Shown: one piece after another, positions 18,801 through 29,276 of the stretch
Layout: every line of letters starts with the position of its first letter
How positions within the stretch are numbered: position 1 is the first letter of the stretch
Assembly (NCBI GenBank): GCA_021286765.1
Contig: JAJTBS010000001.1
Coordinates: 620,001 to 684,000 of the forward strand
DNA from: Holophagaceae bacterium
GTDB taxonomy: Bacteria > Acidobacteriota > Holophagae > Holophagales > Holophagaceae
Length of the DNA: 64,000 bases
Direction: 5' to 3'
Program-made: the position numbers and the translations under genes
Notes under the pieces: model-generated
What the model saw: only the letters and a program-made list of their open reading frames with translations
Database searches by the model: none
Told to the model about the DNA's origin: nothing

Positions 18801-20260
18801 TTCGTGACCTGGGCGAAGTGCTGGTAGAAGTAGTCGAAGAAGGGCCGGGGCTGGGAGGAGAAGACATTGGGCCGGGCCGTGTCGCCCATGGAGCCGATGG
18901 CTTCCTTCCCCGTGGCCACCATGGGGTAGATCATCTTCTCCAGTTCCTCGCGGGAGCAGGTGAAGAGGGTCTTGCGGAAGACGGTGACGGGGCCGGCGGG
19001 GGCCTGCTCCTCCGGCAGCGTGCCGATGGGCGTGGCGCGGGGATCGAAGGCCGCGTAGCGGTTCTCGCGGGACTGGCTGGCGTCGCGGAAGTTCACCTTG
19101 CCCGTGGCCAGGTTCAGCTTCACGCCCGTGCCGGCGTAGACGATGCCCTTCTTCTCGACGCGGGCCTCGTCCACCGGGAAGGCGCCGGCCTCGGAGGCGA
19201 GGATGAAGCGGTCGTCGGTGAGGGTCCACCGGGCGGGGCGGAAGCCGTTGCGGTCGAGGCGGGCGCCCACGGTGATGCCGTCGGAGAACATGATGATGGC
19301 CGGACCGTCCCAGGGCTCCATGGCCCGGCTCCAGAAGGTGTAGAAGTCGTTCTGCCCCTCCGCCGGGGGCATCATGATGGCGAGGATGTCCTCCATGTTC
19401 GGGATGCTGCTGCGGTAGAGCAGGGCCTCGGCGATCTCGTTGAGGCTGCCGGAATCACTGATGGAGCCGTGGGTGACCAGCTGGTCGGCCTTGAGCCCGA
19501 TGGACATCTCGCGGGAGATGGCGCGGGAGCGGTTGCCGGCGATGGTGTTGATCTCGCCGTTGTGGGCGATGAGACGGAACGGCTGGGCCTTGTCCCAGGA
19601 GGTGCGGGTGTTGGTGCTGAAGCGGCGGTGGATCAGCGCGAAGCGCGTGACGTAGCGCGGGTCCCGCAGGTCGAGGTAGAAGCGGTCCAGGTCCTCGGAG
19701 CGGGTGAGGGCCTTGTAGACGATGGTGCGGGCGGACAGCGAGGCGAAGAAGAACTCGTTGCGGATGCCGGCTTCGGACAGCTTGGTGCGCAGCACCTGCT
19801 TGGCGTTGTAGAGCAGCTTTTCGAAGGAGGCGTCGGTGCGGCAGTGGGCGGGCCGCCGGATGATGGCGTGGCGCAGGGCGGGCAGGGTGCGGCGGGCGTC
19901 CTCGCCCAGCACGGCCGGGTTGACGGGCACCTCCCGGAAGGCCAGCACCTTGAGGTCGAAGAAGTCGAAGGTGGCCCGGAAGATGGAGAGGGCCTCCTGC
20001 AGGCGCAGCAGGTCCGGCGGCGCCAGCAGGCTGGCCACGGCGATCTCGCCGGGCCGGTAGCCCAGCAGGTCGAAGGGGATGTCGGTCATGACGCCGGCAC
20101 CGTCGCTGGACACCTGGTCCGCGGCGCAGCCGCCCCGGTGCTCCACGCAGCGCAGGGCGTGGAGGGCATCCTTGAGGATCTGGTGGCAGGCCTCGCCGGT
20201 GCGGCTGGCGATGAAGCCAACCCCGCACGCATCGTGCTCGTTCCGGGCTGCTCCGCGCAT
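15863..20260 (-). CDS. gltB: glutamate synthase, large (alpha) subunit
   Basis: A 1465-residue enzyme that transfers the amide of glutamine to 2-oxoglutarate, giving two glutamates. The N-terminal class II amidotransferase begins at the Cys in DACGVGFIAS (residue 12); the preceding short propeptide is expected to be removed so that Cys becomes the N-terminus. The FMN and 3Fe-4S synthase domain shows GAMSFGAVSAE and SGEGGENPFY, with CEKNTCPAGIATHD in the cluster region. The C-terminal GXGXG beta-helix is present (FNGSAGQGFGAFLTEG). Length is normal. The small subunit gltD is not adjacent, so it must be elsewhere or replaced. The gene is divergent from dnaX. Confidence 0.97.
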   Translation of the reverse strand: MRGAARNEHDACGVGFIASRTGEACHQILKDALHALRCVEHRGGCAADQVSSDGAGVMTDIPFDLLGYRPGEIAVASLLAPPDLLRLQEALSIFRATFDFFDLKVLAFREVPVNPAVLGEDARRTLPALRHAIIRRPAHCRTDASFEKLLYNAKQVLRTKLSEAGIRNEFFFASLSARTIVYKALTRSEDLDRFYLDLRDPRYVTRFALIHRRFSTNTRTSWDKAQPFRLIAHNGEINTIAGNRSRAISREMSIGLKADQLVTHGSISDSGSLNEIAEALLYRSSIPNMEDILAIMMPPAEGQNDFYTFWSRAMEPWDGPAIIMFSDGITVGARLDRNGFRPARWTLTDDRFILASEAGAFPVDEARVEKKGIVYAGTGVKLNLATGKVNFRDASQSRENRYAAFDPRATPIGTLPEEQAPAGPVTVFRKTLFTCSREELEKMIYPMVATGKEAIGSMGDTARPNVFSSQPRPFFDYFYQHFAQVTNPPLDYLREGNITDLRVFLGRAPNIFFPKDLVPLNEALELPRPILDLGQMRFLNRMQTLRPSESQIIPRSFPMLFRRADGIRGFHAAIEQLAADVRHAVETGTTVIILSDQEATVEQPPIPGLIALRAVVHTLNESGLRLNASIVMQTSEARTSHHVAALISFGASAVCPALALEIARRDEHPSFAHLTPDQREQNLIAALESGLLKIMAKCGISVVQSYMSAKLFTAVGLGPELMEIFFPGHASPIGGIGYEELAGDVLLKTGFAAQSGFADKLLHTHQFRESGKAEEGEKHGMTTARSRLVHKLVALDPDSPEAAGLYREYLASLKADEPINPRHLLAFREAAAPLPLAGVEPRSEILARFGAGAMSFGAVSAESQRDLILAMEAAGGRSNSGEGGENPFYWTDGLTASTKQVASARFGVTAEYLVSGQEIQIKVAQGAKPGEGGQLMKVKVDATIARARFSLPGVDLISPPPLHDIYSIEDLKELIYELKQVHPAARISVKLVSGTGIGTIAMGVAKAGADIIYIAGGDGGTGAATLGSMKHAGLPWEFGLIEAHRALRENRLRDQVELRVDGGLLTGKDIVTAAILGAQGFEFGKLLLVAEGCMMARICEKNTCPAGIATHDPKFKARYTGSPEAVLRMLTHLAEDARRHLAALGLGSLADLQDRTDLLTIAPAHATFVHDRKLDLSAFLEAPPAPEAGEPIVVIPEGVGQLNQQLVAAARPFLEHGGDHALAFPIGTEDRGVLATLSGEIAQGIRERRRTGADAAVPGLLRITFNGSAGQGFGAFLTEGLHVKLLGEANDSVGKSMSGGTLVLRPGPLSTYTPEENAILGNGALYGATAGRFFARGLAGDRFCVRNSGATAVVEGAGHHACEYMTRGAVAILGQVLANAGAGMTGGILFLRRDHEARVNRDYLAAIPWRPEEEATFRSLLEAHALETGSATAAHLLADWPGTLQAFSPFVPVAVATDLANRQDP

Positions 20261-20366
20261 CGGATGTCCTTCGGGATGGGAAGCAGAGTACCCCGAAAGC
20301 CGGGCCTATGGGATCCCAAGACTTGCTTATGCCACCGCCCCGACCCTGTGGGAGACTGGTTCCGTC

Positions 20367-21995
20367 ATGACCACCCTCGCCCTCAAATACCGCCCCCGCC
20401 TCCTGTCCGACCTCGTGGGGCAGGAGGGCAGCGTGAAGGCCCTGGCCAACGCCCTGAAGCGGGCCAAGGAGAGCGGCCGGATCCACCAGGCCTACCTCTT
20501 CGCGGGCGTGCGCGGCACGGGCAAGACCAGCACGGCCCGCATCCTGGCCCGGGCCCTGAACTGCGCCGAGGGCCCCACGGCCACCCCCTGCGGCGTCTGC
20601 GATCCCTGCCGGGCCGCGGAACAGCCCGACAGCAGCCTGGACATCGTCGAGATCGACGCCGCCAGCCGCGCCTCCGTGGCCGACGCCCGGGCCCTTCGGG
20701 AGCAGGTGCAGACCCGGCCCGCCTTCTGCCGCTATCGCGTCTACATCATCGACGAAGTGCACATGCTCAGCACCGAGGCCTTCAACGCCCTGCTGAAGGT
20801 CATCGAGGAGCCGCCGCCCCACGCCATCTTCGTGCTGGCCACCACCGAGCTGCAGGATGTGCCCGACACCATCAAGAGCCGGGTGCAGATCTTCCCCTTC
20901 CGCCTCATCCCCGTGGGCCTCATCGAGGGCCGCCTGAAGCACGTCTGCGAGCAGGAGGGCGTCGCCTTCGAGGGCGGGAGCCTCCGCCTGGTGGCCGAGG
21001 CGGGGCAGGGCTCCATGCGCGACGCGCTCACCATCCTCGACCGCGTCATCTCGGCCGGGGACGGCCAGGTTCAGGAAGAGGCCGTCCGCGAGCAGCTGGG
21101 CATCGTCAGCGCACACCTGGTGCAGGGCGTGATGTCCGCCCTGGCCATCGGCGATTCGGCGGCCCTGGTGGAATCCTGCCGTGAGCTGGCGGAGCAGGGC
21201 GCCGACTGGGCTACCTTCTGGCGGGAGCTGGTGCTGGCTTTCCGGGATCGGCTTGAGCAGGAAGCCCGATCCAACCGCGGGCCCCAGGAGCTGCTGCGCT
21301 GGTCCCGGATGCTGAACCTGCTGCTGAGCCGGGAACGGGATCTGCGGGACAGCAGCCTGCCCCGGGTGGTGGTGGAGCTGGCCCTCATCACCGCCGCCCA
21401 GCTGCCCCATCTCGCGCCCCTGGATGCCCTGGTGTCCGGCGCGGCGTCCCGGCCGGCCAGTCCACCGCCGGTCCCTCCTAAGGCCCCCCAGGTCGCGCCG
21501 GCGCCTGAGGGGCCTCGCCGGCCGGCCCCGCCTGTGCCTGCGCCCCCGCTGGCGCACACGCCCCCGCCGTCATCCGCCCCGTCATCCGCTGCCGAGGCCC
21601 CCGCGTCGAGGCCCCACCGGGTGCCCACCACCCCCGACCAGCTGCGTGCCGCCTGCACCGAGGCCCTGCGGCAGGCGCCCGGCCTGCGCGGCCTGGCCAC
21701 GGCGCCCCAGCTGGCCTCGGACCTGCGCTGGGAGGCGCCCACCCTCCGCTTCCGCTTCCCGGGCAATGTGCGCCAGACCCTGCAGGACTTCGAGCGGGAG
21801 AAGGCCAGCCCCCACCTCCTGGCGGCCCTGGCGGCGGTGCTGCCGGGCATGCAGGCCATTGAGGTGGCCTTCGAGGATGGGGAGGGCGTGACCGCGCCGG
21901 AGCGCCCCGAGGATCGCCTCCGCCGCGAACCGGCCTTCCAGGAGCTGCTGCGCTTCACGGGAGGCGAAGTGCTGGAGATCCGCCGCGAGGGCTGA
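20367..21995 (+). CDS. dnaX: DNA polymerase III subunit gamma/tau
   Basis: A 542-residue clamp-loader ATPase. The AAA+ core starts at once with ALKYRPRLLSDLVGQ. Walker A is GVRGTGKTS near residue 48, the four-Cys zinc site is CAEG..CGVCDPC, Walker B is IIDEVHMLS, and the sensor region has TTELQDVPDTIKSRVQIFPF. Domain III continues to about residue 360. A long Pro/Ala-rich linker and a C-terminal domain follow, the latter probably binding other replisome parts. I chose the ATG at 20367; upstream codons in frame belong to antisense gltB sequence. Programmed frameshifting to give a short gamma form is possible but I see no clear slippery site. Confidence 0.95.
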   Translation: MTTLALKYRPRLLSDLVGQEGSVKALANALKRAKESGRIHQAYLFAGVRGTGKTSTARILARALNCAEGPTATPCGVCDPCRAAEQPDSSLDIVEIDAASRASVADARALREQVQTRPAFCRYRVYIIDEVHMLSTEAFNALLKVIEEPPPHAIFVLATTELQDVPDTIKSRVQIFPFRLIPVGLIEGRLKHVCEQEGVAFEGGSLRLVAEAGQGSMRDALTILDRVISAGDGQVQEEAVREQLGIVSAHLVQGVMSALAIGDSAALVESCRELAEQGADWATFWRELVLAFRDRLEQEARSNRGPQELLRWSRMLNLLLSRERDLRDSSLPRVVVELALITAAQLPHLAPLDALVSGAASRPASPPPVPPKAPQVAPAPEGPRRPAPPVPAPPLAHTPPPSSAPSSAAEAPASRPHRVPTTPDQLRAACTEALRQAPGLRGLATAPQLASDLRWEAPTLRFRFPGNVRQTLQDFEREKASPHLLAALAAVLPGMQAIEVAFEDGEGVTAPERPEDRLRREPAFQELLRFTGGEVLEIRREG

Positions 21996-22009
21996 GGGAG
22001 ATGACCGGC

Positions 22010-22231
22010 TCAGCCGCCCGACACCGGCGGCATGAGGGCCACTTCATCGCCGTCCCGCAGGGGCGTGGCGCGGTCGGCGAAGCTCTGGTTGACGGCCAGC
22101 AGGGCCTCCGGGGGCAGGGCGGCCAAGCGGGAATCGAGCAGCAGGTCGCCCAGGGTGGGCGCCCAGGGGAGGCTCAGCTCGCTGAAACCCAGCAGGGCCC
22201 GGTACCGCGCGAAGGCCTTCACCGTGATCAT
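22010..22231 (-). CDS. moaD: molybdopterin synthase sulfur carrier subunit MoaD-like
   Basis: A 73-residue beta-grasp protein ending in PPVSGG, the C-terminal Gly-Gly that is thiocarboxylated and donates sulfur in molybdopterin synthesis. Internal motifs are FARYRALLG, LGDLLLD, LLAVNQSFAD and LRDGDEVALMPPVSGG, all typical of MoaD. GGAG lies in good spacing before the ATG at 22231. It is convergent with dnaX and lies 28 bases downstream of the tamB stop on the same strand. No moaE or other cofactor gene is nearby, so the pathway partner is elsewhere. Confidence 0.87.
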   Translation of the reverse strand: MITVKAFARYRALLGFSELSLPWAPTLGDLLLDSRLAALPPEALLAVNQSFADRATPLRDGDEVALMPPVSGG

Positions 22232-22259
22232 GGGCAGCTCCTTGTGCTCCGGGCCAAAC

Positions 22260-25200
22260 CTACTTGGGACTCCAGGTGTGCCGGATCTCCCCGGAGGGGT
22301 TGATCCCGGCATCGCCGCCCTTGCTGGCGCCGAGCTGGAGGATGAGGTTGCCGAAGCGCCACTCCACCTGGCCGGAGGTGATGTTCAGCTCGCCGCTCTT
22401 CTTGTGGGAGACGACGAAGGCGCTGCGCTGGCCCAGCAGGCTCACGCTCTTGCCCAGGGTCACCTCGGTCTCGGTGCTGCCCAGGGTCGTGGTGCGCACG
22501 GCCACGTTCACCCGGTCCAGGCCCAGGGTCCGGCGCAGCTGCTCCTGGAAGGGCGCGAAGGCGAGGGTGGTGATGAGTCCGGAGCCGGCGCTGGCGAGGC
22601 CGGAGGTGATGGCCCCCTGGGTGGCCCCGGAGGTGCCGCCGGCGGTGCCCACATTGGCCACGTTGCCGGGGTTGATCAGGATGGCCACGATCTCGTCCTG
22701 CCGCAGGCTGGGGGTGGAGGTGGGCACGATGGTGAGGTTGCTCAGCGTGCCCCGGATGTCGAGGTTCACGGTGTAGCCGGGAATGGAGCTCACGCTGCCC
22801 TGCATGGCGATGACCGGGTCGAGGGCGCGCAACTCGGAGAAGCTCAGGGAGCCCCGGTCCACCACCATGTCGCCGGCGGGGAAGATGTTGGTGACCCGGC
22901 CCCCGGCCTGGAAGACCAGGGTGCCCTTGGGCACCGGGTGGCCCAGGGTGCCGAGCACCTGGAAGGGGCCGTCGGTGCGGCCTTCGAGCTTCAGGAGGTT
23001 GGTGTCGAAACTCCAGGGCGTCCGCAGGTCCAGCTCCAGGTCGAGGCGGATGCGCTCCAGGGGATCGTCCAGCTCCAGGCCGGTGAGGCCGCCGCTGTCG
23101 CTGAGGGCGCTGCGCAGGATCAGGTCCGACAGCTTCACCTCGCTCTGGTAGCTGAGGCGGTCCGCCCGCAGCCGGCCCTTGAGCAGGCCGCCCTCCTCCG
23201 TGCCGGTCAGGTTCGCCTCGAGGGTGCCCTGGAGGTCCAGGCCATCGGGCACGTCGCGCAGCTGGAAGTTCGCAAGCCCGGCCTTGAGGGCGTAGGTGTC
23301 CAGCCCGCCCTGGCGCCAGGTGATGGCGCCGCTGGCCTTGAGCTCGCCGTGGGCCAGGGTGCCGCGCACCGGGCGGTCCTCGGCGATGGTGACCGTCCGG
23401 TCCTTGAGCACCACCTCGGCCTGGATGTCCTCGGCACCCTGGTAGCCCCGCAGGTTCATGCGCCCCTTGTCCAGGGAGACCACGCCGTCCAGGAGCGGTT
23501 CCAGGTAGGTGCCGTGGGCCAGCGTGTCGAAGCGGCTCGTGCCCTGGACGGTCAGCTCGGAAAGCAGGCTGTAGTCGTCCACCTCCATGAACCGGTCGAG
23601 GATGGCCTTCATGTGCGCCAGATCCGCCGACCCCTGCACCTTGAGGGCCAGGGGCGCCGAGGCGGAGAAGGGGACGGTGCCCGAGAGGCGCACCTGGGCC
23701 GCCTGGGCGTTCACCCCGCCCACCGGCCCCCGGGCGCCGCCCTCCAGGCTCAGGTCCACGGAGGCGCCGAGCGCGTTGCCGCGGAGCATGGAGGCACCGG
23801 TCTGGTGCAGCTCGAACGCGCCGAATTGGGCGGCGAGCCGATCCAGGGAGCCGCTCCAGGCCAGGTCCCGGCCGTTCGTCCAGCGGCCCTGGGCCGTGGC
23901 GGACAGGGTCAGGTCCTCCAGGAGGTCATCGGTCAGGCCCCGGGCCAGCAGCTCGGTCCGGGCGCTCTCGGGGGAGATCCTGAGTTTCAGCCCGCCCACC
24001 AGATCCGGCCCCGCCTGGCGGCCCCGGGCTTCCAGCAGGGGACTGGGCATGCCCTCCATGCCCAGCTGGCCTTCGAGGGCGCCCCGGTCCAGGGAGACCC
24101 GGCCCTGGAGCCCCTCCACGCTGCGATCTCCGAAAAAGAGGCGGCCCCGGCTCAGCTGGATCCGCCCCTGGGGCAGGTCGTAGCCGCCGAAGGGGGCGGT
24201 GATGGGACCCAGGAGCCGGGCCTCCGCCTGGGCCTGGATCCGGGGGCCGGGCAGGGCCAGGAGCTGGGAGTCCAGGCGGCCGCCCAGCTCCACCCACCAG
24301 GTCCAGCGCTGGAAGTCCATGTCAGCCTGCCCCTGGAGGGCCAGGGCGCCTTCCGGAGGGGCCTCCCCTCGGCCGAGCAGGTCGAGGCGCTCCGCCACCC
24401 GGACCCCCCTGAGGGACATCTGGAGGGCCTCGATGTCCATGGAGAAGTCCCCAGAAGCCGCTGGAATCTTGATTCCGTAAGCTTCACCCTGTTCGACTTG
24501 GGCGGATCCATACATGAGAAGGTGATCGTACGGTCCGTGGAGCCGCACCCAGCCGCTGCCGAGGCCCGTGAGGGGGAGGTCCTGCCCGGCCTCGTCCTTG
24601 AGGTCGGCGGCCCGCAGGCCCTCGGCCACGGGCAGCCGCTGGGCGGTGTAGCACATGTCCATCTGGGGCTGCCCGGGGGCGGTCCTGGCCCAGGTGAGCC
24701 AGAGGTCTCCGCCGCCGGTCCCCTGGTCCTTGGTGAGCTCGATGTTCCTGATCCGGAGGTCGGAACCGCGGATCTCCACCACCTTGGCCAGCACCCGATC
24801 GGCCCGGGCCCCGTGCCAGCGGGGATGGTCCACCTGGCCAGAGCCATCCAGCTCCAGGCCCTTGGCCCGGCTCCACCGCACCTTGGCCTGGGCGCTGGTC
24901 TGTCCCTCCATGTCCAGGGTGACGATCTGCCAGGCCTGAAGGGTCCGGGCGACCTGGTTCGCGTCCACGCCGGTGCGGCCTTCGCCCTCCAGCTGGACCA
25001 GGCCCCGGGCATCCAGGGTGGCCCAACCCGCCCCGTCGAGCTTCAGGGTGTCCAGGTCCAGCTTCAGGCGATCCAGGGAAGCCCTTCCCCGGTTCAGGCT
25101 GGCCGACAGGCCCCCGGCCTCCCGGCCGTTCTGGGAGAGGTCCATCTGGAGGGTGGCCTGCCAATGGTCCAGGCGATCGAGCGGCAGGCCCGGCTGCGGA

Positions 25201-26363
25201 CCTTGGACCTGGCCTGTGACATGCGCCTGGGCGCCCCGGAATTCCTGCACCCGCAGGGCCGCGCCGAGAGCCTCCAGGTCGATGCCCTTGCCCTGGAGGC
25301 CAAGCTGCAGAGGGGCGGTGCGGGACCAGCTGCCCTGGACCTCGAGGTCGCCCTGGGGAGAGGTCCAGCGCAGGTGGTCCAGCCTGGCCTGATCCAGGGT
25401 GCCGCCGCCCTTGGCGGCCAGGTTGCCGGGGACGAAGGCGGCCAGGCCTGGGCGCAGGTCCTGGCCTTCGGCCGAGAAGGTCCAGACGGGGTGGGCCAGG
25501 GAGCCCTGGAGGGTGCCCAAGAGGTCGAGGGTGCCCGCGAGGGGTGGCTTGGCGGCGCCGCCCCAGCGGCCGGCCTGGGCCAGATCCACCAGGCCGGACA
25601 GGCGGGCCTCCACGCGCTCGGCGGCTGCGGGCGTCTTCGACTCGTAGCGGCCGAGGAGGCGGACCTGGCTCTCGCCGAGCCGGAGGTAGGCCTCGTGCAG
25701 CACCAGGGCGGGTTCGGACACCTCGCCATGGAGGTCCAGGCGGCCCTTCTCCCAGCCCCGGGGGCTTTTCACGGCCAATTGGGCTCCGGCCAGCTCGACG
25801 CGCAGGTGGTTGGGCCCCAGGCCCGTGGCCTTGGCCTCGAAGAGGCAGCTCAGGGCGGGGATCCCCCGCAGGGGCTCGGGGACCTCGACCTGGCCGCCCG
25901 TCAGGCTGAAGCTGTCCAGCCGGAACTGGGGCAGGGGGCCCTTCCGGGGCGGGTGCTCCTTGAGCTTGATCGCGGCCAGACCTGACGCCGTGAGCCGCAG
26001 GTGGGGCTGCTCCACCTGGACGCGGTAGATGCGGCGGGTGGGCCCCAGGAGGGACCACAGGTCGGCGCGGGCTTCGAGGCGCCGGATGGTGAGCAGGTCG
26101 CCGCCCAGCTGGATGTCGTGGAGCACCAGGGAGCCCAGCATGGGATGGAGCTCGATGCGGCCGATGGCCAGGGGGAGCCCCGTCTCCTCACGGACCAGCG
26201 CATCGGCCCGGCCCACCACCCAGCGCAGGACGGCCGGCCTGGACGCGATCCAGGGGGTCACGGTGGCCAGGGTGGCGCCACCGACCAGGGCGTAGGAGAC
26301 GCGGCGAACCCAACGCCTGCGCCAGAGGCTGCGCACCGCGTCCTTGGCGGAAGGCCAGGTCAT
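22260..26363 (-). CDS. tamB: TamB-like inner-to-outer-membrane transport protein
   Basis: A 1367-residue AsmA/TamB-superfamily protein. One membrane helix lies near the N-terminus (residues 21-40, RVSYALVGGATLATVTPWIA). The long middle is repetitive beta structure with recurring LxGxxxLxG blocks, as expected of the periplasm-spanning, lipid-conducting groove. The C-terminal TamB domain ends with GLDRVNVAVRTTTLGSTETEVTLGKSV and RHTWSPK. Members help deliver phospholipids or assemble outer-membrane proteins. The ATG at 26363 overlaps the stop of the kinase gene (ATGA), which is why I use it in place of an ATG nine codons upstream. No tamA is adjacent. Confidence 0.9.
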   Translation of the reverse strand: MTWPSAKDAVRSLWRRRWVRRVSYALVGGATLATVTPWIASRPAVLRWVVGRADALVREETGLPLAIGRIELHPMLGSLVLHDIQLGGDLLTIRRLEARADLWSLLGPTRRIYRVQVEQPHLRLTASGLAAIKLKEHPPRKGPLPQFRLDSFSLTGGQVEVPEPLRGIPALSCLFEAKATGLGPNHLRVELAGAQLAVKSPRGWEKGRLDLHGEVSEPALVLHEAYLRLGESQVRLLGRYESKTPAAAERVEARLSGLVDLAQAGRWGGAAKPPLAGTLDLLGTLQGSLAHPVWTFSAEGQDLRPGLAAFVPGNLAAKGGGTLDQARLDHLRWTSPQGDLEVQGSWSRTAPLQLGLQGKGIDLEALGAALRVQEFRGAQAHVTGQVQGPQPGLPLDRLDHWQATLQMDLSQNGREAGGLSASLNRGRASLDRLKLDLDTLKLDGAGWATLDARGLVQLEGEGRTGVDANQVARTLQAWQIVTLDMEGQTSAQAKVRWSRAKGLELDGSGQVDHPRWHGARADRVLAKVVEIRGSDLRIRNIELTKDQGTGGGDLWLTWARTAPGQPQMDMCYTAQRLPVAEGLRAADLKDEAGQDLPLTGLGSGWVRLHGPYDHLLMYGSAQVEQGEAYGIKIPAASGDFSMDIEALQMSLRGVRVAERLDLLGRGEAPPEGALALQGQADMDFQRWTWWVELGGRLDSQLLALPGPRIQAQAEARLLGPITAPFGGYDLPQGRIQLSRGRLFFGDRSVEGLQGRVSLDRGALEGQLGMEGMPSPLLEARGRQAGPDLVGGLKLRISPESARTELLARGLTDDLLEDLTLSATAQGRWTNGRDLAWSGSLDRLAAQFGAFELHQTGASMLRGNALGASVDLSLEGGARGPVGGVNAQAAQVRLSGTVPFSASAPLALKVQGSADLAHMKAILDRFMEVDDYSLLSELTVQGTSRFDTLAHGTYLEPLLDGVVSLDKGRMNLRGYQGAEDIQAEVVLKDRTVTIAEDRPVRGTLAHGELKASGAITWRQGGLDTYALKAGLANFQLRDVPDGLDLQGTLEANLTGTEEGGLLKGRLRADRLSYQSEVKLSDLILRSALSDSGGLTGLELDDPLERIRLDLELDLRTPWSFDTNLLKLEGRTDGPFQVLGTLGHPVPKGTLVFQAGGRVTNIFPAGDMVVDRGSLSFSELRALDPVIAMQGSVSSIPGYTVNLDIRGTLSNLTIVPTSTPSLRQDEIVAILINPGNVANVGTAGGTSGATQGAITSGLASAGSGLITTLAFAPFQEQLRRTLGLDRVNVAVRTTTLGSTETEVTLGKSVSLLGQRSAFVVSHKKSGELNITSGQVEWRFGNLILQLGASKGGDAGINPSGEIRHTWSPK

Positions 26364-27331
26364 GTGGCCGGTTCGCCGCAGTTGGGGCACTTCATGGCCA
26401 TGCGGGGCAGCTGCCGGTAGCAGAAGCGGCAGAGCCTGGACTGGGTGGCGGCCCGCAGGGTGGGGTGGGGCCCGGAGGTGGAGGTGGACAGCACGGCGGT
26501 GCCCAGCGGGCGGGTCTCCCGGGCCACGTTGTCCTTGAGCCGGCGGAGGGCCTCCAGGAGGGCCTGGGCGGAGAGGTAGCGCTCGCCCAGGTTCACGGCC
26601 AGGGCCTTCATCACCACCTCGGAGAAGGCCTTGGGCACGATGGGGTTCCGCAGGTGCGGCGCCACGATCTGCTGGGTGGTGAAGGCCTGGGCGATCTTCA
26701 GGGGGTCCGCGTCGTAGAAGGGCACGGTGCCCGTCAGCATCTCGTAGAGGGTGATGCCCAGGGACCAGAGGTCGGACTGGAACACGGCCCGGCCCCTGAA
26801 GTGCTCGGGGGCCATGTACGGGGGCGAGCCGATGCGGGTGGGCGCGTAGGGCACATGCTGGAGCTCAAGCACGCGGGAGGTGCCGAAATCAGTGACCTTG
26901 GCCACGCCCTCGCGGTTCACCAGGATGTTGGCGGGGCGCAGGTCGCGGTGGAGGATTTGGTGGCCATGGGCGAAGGCGATGGCGCAGCAGACATCGATGC
27001 CGATCTCCAGCGCCCGGGTGGGCGGCAGGGCGCGCTCGCGGCGGATGAGCCGGTCCAGCCCCTCGCCCTCCACGTATTCCAGCACCATGAAGAAGATGCC
27101 GTTCTTCCGCTCGACGGTGATGAGCTCGACGATGTTGGGGTGCTTCAGGCCCGCCATGATGCGGGGCTCCTTCAGCAGGTCGACGATCTCCTCCTGCTGC
27201 TGATGCGGCACCTTGAGCGCCACCTTGCGGTTCACCCAGGTGTCCATGGCCAGGTACACCGCCCCGAAACCGCCGGAACCCAGGCGGTCCAGGATCTGGT
27301 ATTTGCCCAGCGTCTGGTCCTTGGAAAGCAC
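26360..27331 (-). CDS. serine/threonine protein kinase with C-terminal zinc ribbon
   Basis: A roughly 323-residue Hanks-type kinase. The glycine loop (LGSGGFGAVYLA), the VALKV lysine, a catalytic loop HRDLRPANIL and DFG are all present. The usual Lys in HRDLKPEN is Arg here, but Asp and Asn are kept, so activity is likely. After the kinase fold there is a short linker and a zinc ribbon, CRFC..CPNC, ending at the C-terminus. There is no membrane helix. The start is uncertain: a GTG at 27331 has GGAG upstream, while a TTG at 27346 adds five residues. It overlaps tamB by four bases, so kinase and envelope protein are co-expressed. A hairpin separates it from rpoD. Confidence 0.88.
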   Translation of the reverse strand: MLSKDQTLGKYQILDRLGSGGFGAVYLAMDTWVNRKVALKVPHQQQEEIVDLLKEPRIMAGLKHPNIVELITVERKNGIFFMVLEYVEGEGLDRLIRRERALPPTRALEIGIDVCCAIAFAHGHQILHRDLRPANILVNREGVAKVTDFGTSRVLELQHVPYAPTRIGSPPYMAPEHFRGRAVFQSDLWSLGITLYEMLTGTVPFYDADPLKIAQAFTTQQIVAPHLRNPIVPKAFSEVVMKALAVNLGERYLSAQALLEALRRLKDNVARETRPLGTAVLSTSTSGPHPTLRAATQSRLCRFCYRQLPRMAMKCPNCGEPAT

Positions 27332-27365
27332 GAGTGATGGCTCCAAATCGATGGGTTCAGGATGA

Positions 27366-27399
27366 CCGAAAAAGCCCCGCCGAGGCGGGGCTTTTTCGG
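27366..27399. terminator. intrinsic terminator downstream of rpoD
   Basis: GCCCCGCC and GGCGGGGC pair around a GA loop (27374-27391), flanked by an A5 run on one side and a T5 run on the other, then CCG/CGG. It can terminate in both directions. It lies between the rpoD stop and the kinase start, so the kinase needs its own promoter or read-through. Confidence 0.92.
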
Positions 27400-27415
27400 G
27401 TGGCTGGATCGGGTA

Positions 27416-29140
<1,725 letters not shown>

Positions 29141-29239
29141 TCGTACCTCAAAGAGCGCTGCGATCATCGGACCGGGGGACCCGGGGGCCGAGGGATATGC
29201 ACAGTTCGGCCAATGTACCGGCCGAATCCGGAACTTTTC

Positions 29240-29267
29240 AGTATACGGAATCTACGGTTTCAGGCAA
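29240..29267 (-). promoter_or_regulatory. sigma-70 promoter of rpoD
   Basis: On the minus strand TTGCCT (29267-29262) and TATACT (29245-29240) are separated by 16 bases. It lies between the dnaG stop and the rpoD start, leaving a leader of roughly 90 bases. This is the best-matching sigma-70 promoter I can see in the window. Confidence 0.72.
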
Positions 29268-29276
29268 GGGCCGGGC

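Noticed and set aside
20261-20366. Leader peptide upstream of gltB
   Set aside because: A 13-codon frame exists on the minus strand but has only one Glu, no Gln run and no terminator hairpin after it.
15608-21184. Very long open frames antisense to gltB, nrdJ (2649-6080) and tamB (22032-25985)
   Set aside because: They mirror the GC-skewed codons of the true genes, have repetitive Gly/Ala/Arg/His composition and match no family; the opposite-strand genes are unmistakable.
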